DNA of 64,000 bases from an uncultured Flavonifractor sp. Lineage in GTDB: Bacteria; Bacillota; Clostridia; Oscillospirales; Oscillospiraceae. The notes below the pieces were generated by a model. The model worked only from the letters and a program-made list of their open reading frames with translations, was not told the DNA's origin and made no database searches. Below, piece by piece: positions 61,029-64,000 of the stretch. The DNA is taken from positions 1 to 64,000 of the forward strand of contig NZ_CALXFV010000001.1 in NCBI RefSeq assembly GCF_944387675.1, read 5' to 3'. Both the position numbers and the translations under genes were made by a program. Positions within the stretch are counted from its first letter, which is position 1. Each line of letters begins with the position of its first letter.

Positions 61029-61847
61029 ATGGAAAAGCTGATTATCACCGCTGCCATCTGCGGCGCAGAGGTCACCAAGGCGCACAACCCCGCGGTCCCC
61101 TACACGGTGGAAGAGATGGTCCGGGAGGCCAAGAGCGCCTTTGAGGCGGGCGCCGCTGTGATTCACGTTCACGTCCGGGAGGACGACGGCACCCCCACCC
61201 AGGACCGGGAGCGGTTCCGGGTGGTGCTGGACGCCATCAAGGAGGCCTGCCCCGGCGTCATTCTCATCCCCTCCACCGGCGGCGCCACCGGCATGACACC
61301 CGAGGAGCGGCTTCAGCCCACCGAGCTTTGTCCTGAAATGGCCACGCTGGACTGCGGCACCTGCAACTTCGGCGATGATATTTTCGTCAACGACATGCCC
61401 ACCATGCGGGCTTTCGGCAAGCGGATGATCGAAAACAAGATCAAGCCCGAGTATGAGTGCTTTGAGATCGGCCATCTGGACACCGTGGTGAACATGGCCA
61501 ACAAGGGTCTGGTCCCCGGCGCCCCCATGCAGTTCAACTTCGTGCTGGGCGTGTCCGGCTGCACCCCCGCCACGGTGGGCAACCTGGACTACCTGGTGAA
61601 GCAGATTCCCGCCGGCTCCACCTGGACGGTCACCGGCATTGGCCGGGGCGCCTGGCCCATGGTGGCCGCCGGAATCGTGATGGGCGGCAACGTCCGGGTG
61701 GGTTTTGAGGACAACATCTACCTGGAAAAGGGCCGCAAAGCCGCCTCCAACGGCGAGCTGGTGGAAAAGGTGGTGGCTCTGGCCAAGCTGCTGGGCCGCG
61801 AAATCGCCACCCCCGACGAGGCCCGGAAGATCCTGTCTCTGGCATAA
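61029..61847 (+). CDS. kce: 3-keto-5-aminohexanoate cleavage enzyme
   Basis: 272 residues, complete. It converts (S)-5-amino-3-oxohexanoate and acetyl-CoA to L-3-aminobutyryl-CoA and acetoacetate. Seen: AAICGAEVTKAHNP, the Zn pair H-V-H in AAVIHVHVRED, PSTGGATGMT, and the C-terminal GNVRVGFEDNIYL with the third metal-site Glu. Start ATG 61029 after GGAGGAGG. First coding gene behind the lysine riboswitch; kdd and kamA follow, which fixes the substrate among BKACE enzymes. Confidence 0.95.
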   Translation: MEKLIITAAICGAEVTKAHNPAVPYTVEEMVREAKSAFEAGAAVIHVHVREDDGTPTQDRERFRVVLDAIKEACPGVILIPSTGGATGMTPEERLQPTELCPEMATLDCGTCNFGDDIFVNDMPTMRAFGKRMIENKIKPEYECFEIGHLDTVVNMANKGLVPGAPMQFNFVLGVSGCTPATVGNLDYLVKQIPAGSTWTVTGIGRGAWPMVAAGIVMGGNVRVGFEDNIYLEKGRKAASNGELVEKVVALAKLLGREIATPDEARKILSLA

Positions 61848-61904
61848 CTGTATAAGTAAAACGCTCCCCAACCAACATACAAAATGAAACAGGAGGAATG
61901 TTCT

Positions 61905-62945
61905 ATGCAGAAGAAAGGCAACAAATACGGCACCCACCGCGTCATTGAGCCCCAGGGGCTGCTGACCCAGGCCGCCAAGAAGATTGACAACACCATGGAG
62001 TGCTACTCCAATGAGATTTTGTGCGACGTCTCCGCGCTGAATATCGACTCCGCCTCCTTCACCCAGATTTACGAGGCCTGCGGCAAGGATCTGGGCAAAA
62101 CCGAGCAGATGATCCTGGACATCGTGGGCGAGCGGGGCAAGATGCAGAACCCGGTCACCGGCTCCGGCGGCATGTTCATCGGCACCGTGAAGGAGATCGG
62201 CGAGGATCTGCAGGGCAAGATCGACCTGAAGGTGGGCGACAAGATCGCCTCTCTGGTGTCCCTGTCCCTCACCCCCCTGAAGATCAACAAGATCAAGGCC
62301 ATTCACCCCGAGATCGACCGGGTGGACGTGGACGCCCAGGCCATCCTCTTCGAGTCCGGCCTGTACGCCAAGCTGCCTGACGACATGAGCGAGGAGTTGG
62401 CTCTGGCCGCCCTGGACGTGGCCGGCGCCCCCGCCCAGACCGCCAAGCTGGTCCGGCCCGGCGACAGCGTGCTCATCCTGGGCGGCGCCGGCAAGGGCGG
62501 CATGATGTGCTGCTACGAGGCCATGAAGCGGGTCGGCCCCACCGGCAACGTGGTGGCCCTGGTCATCTGCCAGGAGGACGCCGATCTGCTCAAGAGCATG
62601 AACCTCTGCCACCATGCCATCGTGGGCTCCGCCACCAACCCGGTGGAGGTGCTGGACAAATCCCTGGCGGTCAACGGCGGCAAGGAGTACGACATCTCCA
62701 TCCTCATCGTCAACGTCCCCGCCTGCGAGATGAGCGCCATCCTCCCCGTCCGGGACAACGGCACCGTGTACTGCTTCTCCATGGCTACCGACTTTGCCAA
62801 GGCCGCCCTGGGCGCCGAGGGCTGCGGCAAGGACGTCACCATGGTCATCGGCAACGGCTACACCAAGGATCACGCCGAGATCACCCTGTCCGAGCTGAGA
62901 GAGAACCCCCAGCTGAAGGCTTACTTCGAGAAGAAGTACCTGTAA
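61905..62945 (+). CDS. kdd: L-erythro-3,5-diaminohexanoate dehydrogenase
   Basis: 346 residues from ATG 61905, 8 nt after AGGAGG; an in-frame ATG at 61884 lies upstream of that site and is unlikely. It oxidises and deaminates 3,5-diaminohexanoate to 5-amino-3-oxohexanoate with NAD+. The Rossmann part shows VLILGGAGKGGMMCC, and the N-terminal part YGTHRVIEPQGLLTQAA. The protein resembles an alcohol-dehydrogenase-like fold without the usual zinc signatures. It follows kce by 57 nt. Confidence 0.95.
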   Translation: MQKKGNKYGTHRVIEPQGLLTQAAKKIDNTMECYSNEILCDVSALNIDSASFTQIYEACGKDLGKTEQMILDIVGERGKMQNPVTGSGGMFIGTVKEIGEDLQGKIDLKVGDKIASLVSLSLTPLKINKIKAIHPEIDRVDVDAQAILFESGLYAKLPDDMSEELALAALDVAGAPAQTAKLVRPGDSVLILGGAGKGGMMCCYEAMKRVGPTGNVVALVICQEDADLLKSMNLCHHAIVGSATNPVEVLDKSLAVNGGKEYDISILIVNVPACEMSAILPVRDNGTVYCFSMATDFAKAALGAEGCGKDVTMVIGNGYTKDHAEITLSELRENPQLKAYFEKKYL

Positions 62946-63132
62946 GACGTAGTTTCCCCGCACTCTGCGGGCAGACGATACCCGATGTGACATTCCCGTG
63001 GCACAGCATCCGGCCCGGGCGCCGGCGGAGACATTCCTCCTCCCCAACCCTGTCCCCCGCCGTCATCCCGGCAAGGAGGGCTGACCCGCGGATCTCGCAT
63101 CCCCACACTGACTGAGAAAGGATGACCTTGTT

Positions 63133-64000
63133 ATGGTAGAGTCCCGCCGTAAGATCCTGTTCCCCAACGTGACCGATGAAGAGTGGAATGACTGGCACTG
63201 GCAAGTCAAAAACCGCGTCGAGACGCTGGAAGACCTGAAGAAATATGTGGATCTGACTCCGGAGGAAGAAGAGGGTGTCAAGGCCTGCCTGGGTACCCTG
63301 CGCATGGCCATCACTCCCTACTACCTGTCTCTGATCCAGCCCGGCGATCCCCACGACCCCGTCCGGCTCCAGGCCGTTCCCACCGCCAAGGAGCTGCACC
63401 AGTCCCCCGCCGACCTGCTGGACCCCCTGCACGAGGATGAGGACTCCCCCGCTCCCGGTCTGACCCACCGCTATCCCGACCGCTGCCTGCTGCTCATCAC
63501 CGACCAGTGCTCCATGTACTGCCGCCACTGCACCCGCCGCCGTTTCGCCGGCCAGCATGACGCCGGCCTGCCGGTGGACCAGGTGGATCAGGCCATCGAG
63601 TACATCCGCAACACCCCCCAGGTCCGTGACGTGCTGCTCTCCGGCGGCGACGCCCTGCTGGTGAGCGACGAGCGGCTGGAGTACATCATCGCCAAGCTGC
63701 GTGAGATCCCCCACGTGGAGATCATCCGCATCGGCTCCCGTACTCCCGTGGTGCTGCCCCAGCGCATCACCCCCGAGCTGTGCAACATGCTGAAGAAGTA
63801 TCACCCCATCTGGCTGAACACCCACTTCAATCATCCCAACGAGATCACCCCCGAGTCCGCCGCCGCCTGCGCCCGTCTGGCCGACGCTGGCATCCCCCTG
63901 GGCAACCAGTCCGTGCTGCTGGCCGGCATCAATGACTGCGTGTACACCATGAAGAAGCTGGTCAACGAACTGGTGAAGATTCGGGTACGTCCCTACTACA
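63133..64000 (+). CDS. kamA: Lysine 2,3-aminomutase, N-terminal part (runs off the window)
   Basis: At least 289 residues, cut at the right edge. It converts L-lysine to L-beta-lysine using a [4Fe-4S] cluster, SAM and PLP. The N-terminus has NDWHWQVKNRVETLEDL, and the radical-SAM cluster site is CSMYCRHCTRR. LLSGGDALLVSDERLEYI and RIGSRTPVVLPQRI follow. The family ends with the PLP-binding region, which is outside. Start ATG 63133 behind AAAGGATG. The 187-nt gap after kdd has only a small CCCGCA/TGCGGG hairpin. KamD and KamE should follow. Confidence 0.95.
   Translation, partial: MVESRRKILFPNVTDEEWNDWHWQVKNRVETLEDLKKYVDLTPEEEEGVKACLGTLRMAITPYYLSLIQPGDPHDPVRLQAVPTAKELHQSPADLLDPLHEDEDSPAPGLTHRYPDRCLLLITDQCSMYCRHCTRRRFAGQHDAGLPVDQVDQAIEYIRNTPQVRDVLLSGGDALLVSDERLEYIIAKLREIPHVEIIRIGSRTPVVLPQRITPELCNMLKKYHPIWLNTHFNHPNEITPESAAACARLADAGIPLGNQSVLLAGINDCVYTMKKLVNELVKIRVRPYY

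Overview
The window is GC-rich and densely packed, with strong Gram-positive-type Shine-Dalgarno sites and many consensus sigma-A promoters. It carries obligately anaerobic pathways: lysine fermentation, oxygen-independent cobalamin synthesis and a selenocysteine-containing SelD. Together with S-layer homology domains this points to an amino-acid-fermenting, butyrate-forming member of the Oscillospiraceae (Flavonifractor/Intestinimonas-like). The taxon is inferred from content, not from a marker gene.

Layout. 1-1033: the tail of one beta-keto-acid cleavage enzyme (BKACE) gene and a second, frameshifted BKACE gene. 1238-11468 (+): an MBL/beta-CASP hydrolase, a 7.1-kb S-layer-anchored protein with a PHP metallohydrolase domain and an almost identical internal duplication, and a YibE/F membrane protein. 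11521-36832 (-): about 25 kb of tetrapyrrole and cobalamin genes, running from cbiD down to hemL. They cover glutamyl-tRNA to the nucleotide-loop steps, include a CbiMNQO cobalt transporter, and have two cobalamin riboswitches, one before cbiD and one before cbiM. 37166-46577: mostly minus-strand housekeeping and surface genes (XRE regulator, GNAT, P-type ATPase, ROK kinase, flippase-like protein, glycolipid glycosyltransferase, Sfp, serpin lipoprotein). 46716-49557 (+): a two-component system. 49624-54683 (-): an IclR regulator, a YfcC-type transporter and two M20 peptidases. 54893-56595 (-): uridine kinase and selD, whose 17th codon is an in-frame UGA followed by a SECIS-like hairpin. 56725-57807 (+): an uncharacterised P-loop ATPase. 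58053 to the right edge (+): the lysine fermentation cluster (kamB-like, kamC-like, kce, kdd, kamA). A five-helix lysine riboswitch and an intrinsic terminator lie between kamC and kce.

How it fits together. Lysine fermentation through KamA, KamDE, Kdd and Kce needs adenosylcobalamin at the 5,6-aminomutase step, and the 25-kb cbi/hem block supplies the corrin. KamDE is expected just beyond the right edge. The IclR/YfcC/M20 block is a plausible feeder of peptides and amino acids. The most striking observations are the lysine riboswitch over a lysine catabolic operon, whose apparent polarity is puzzling; the selenocysteine SelD; the HemA-precorrin-2 dehydrogenase fusion; paired TTAAG direct repeats that may define a small two-component regulon; and a candidate IclR operator.
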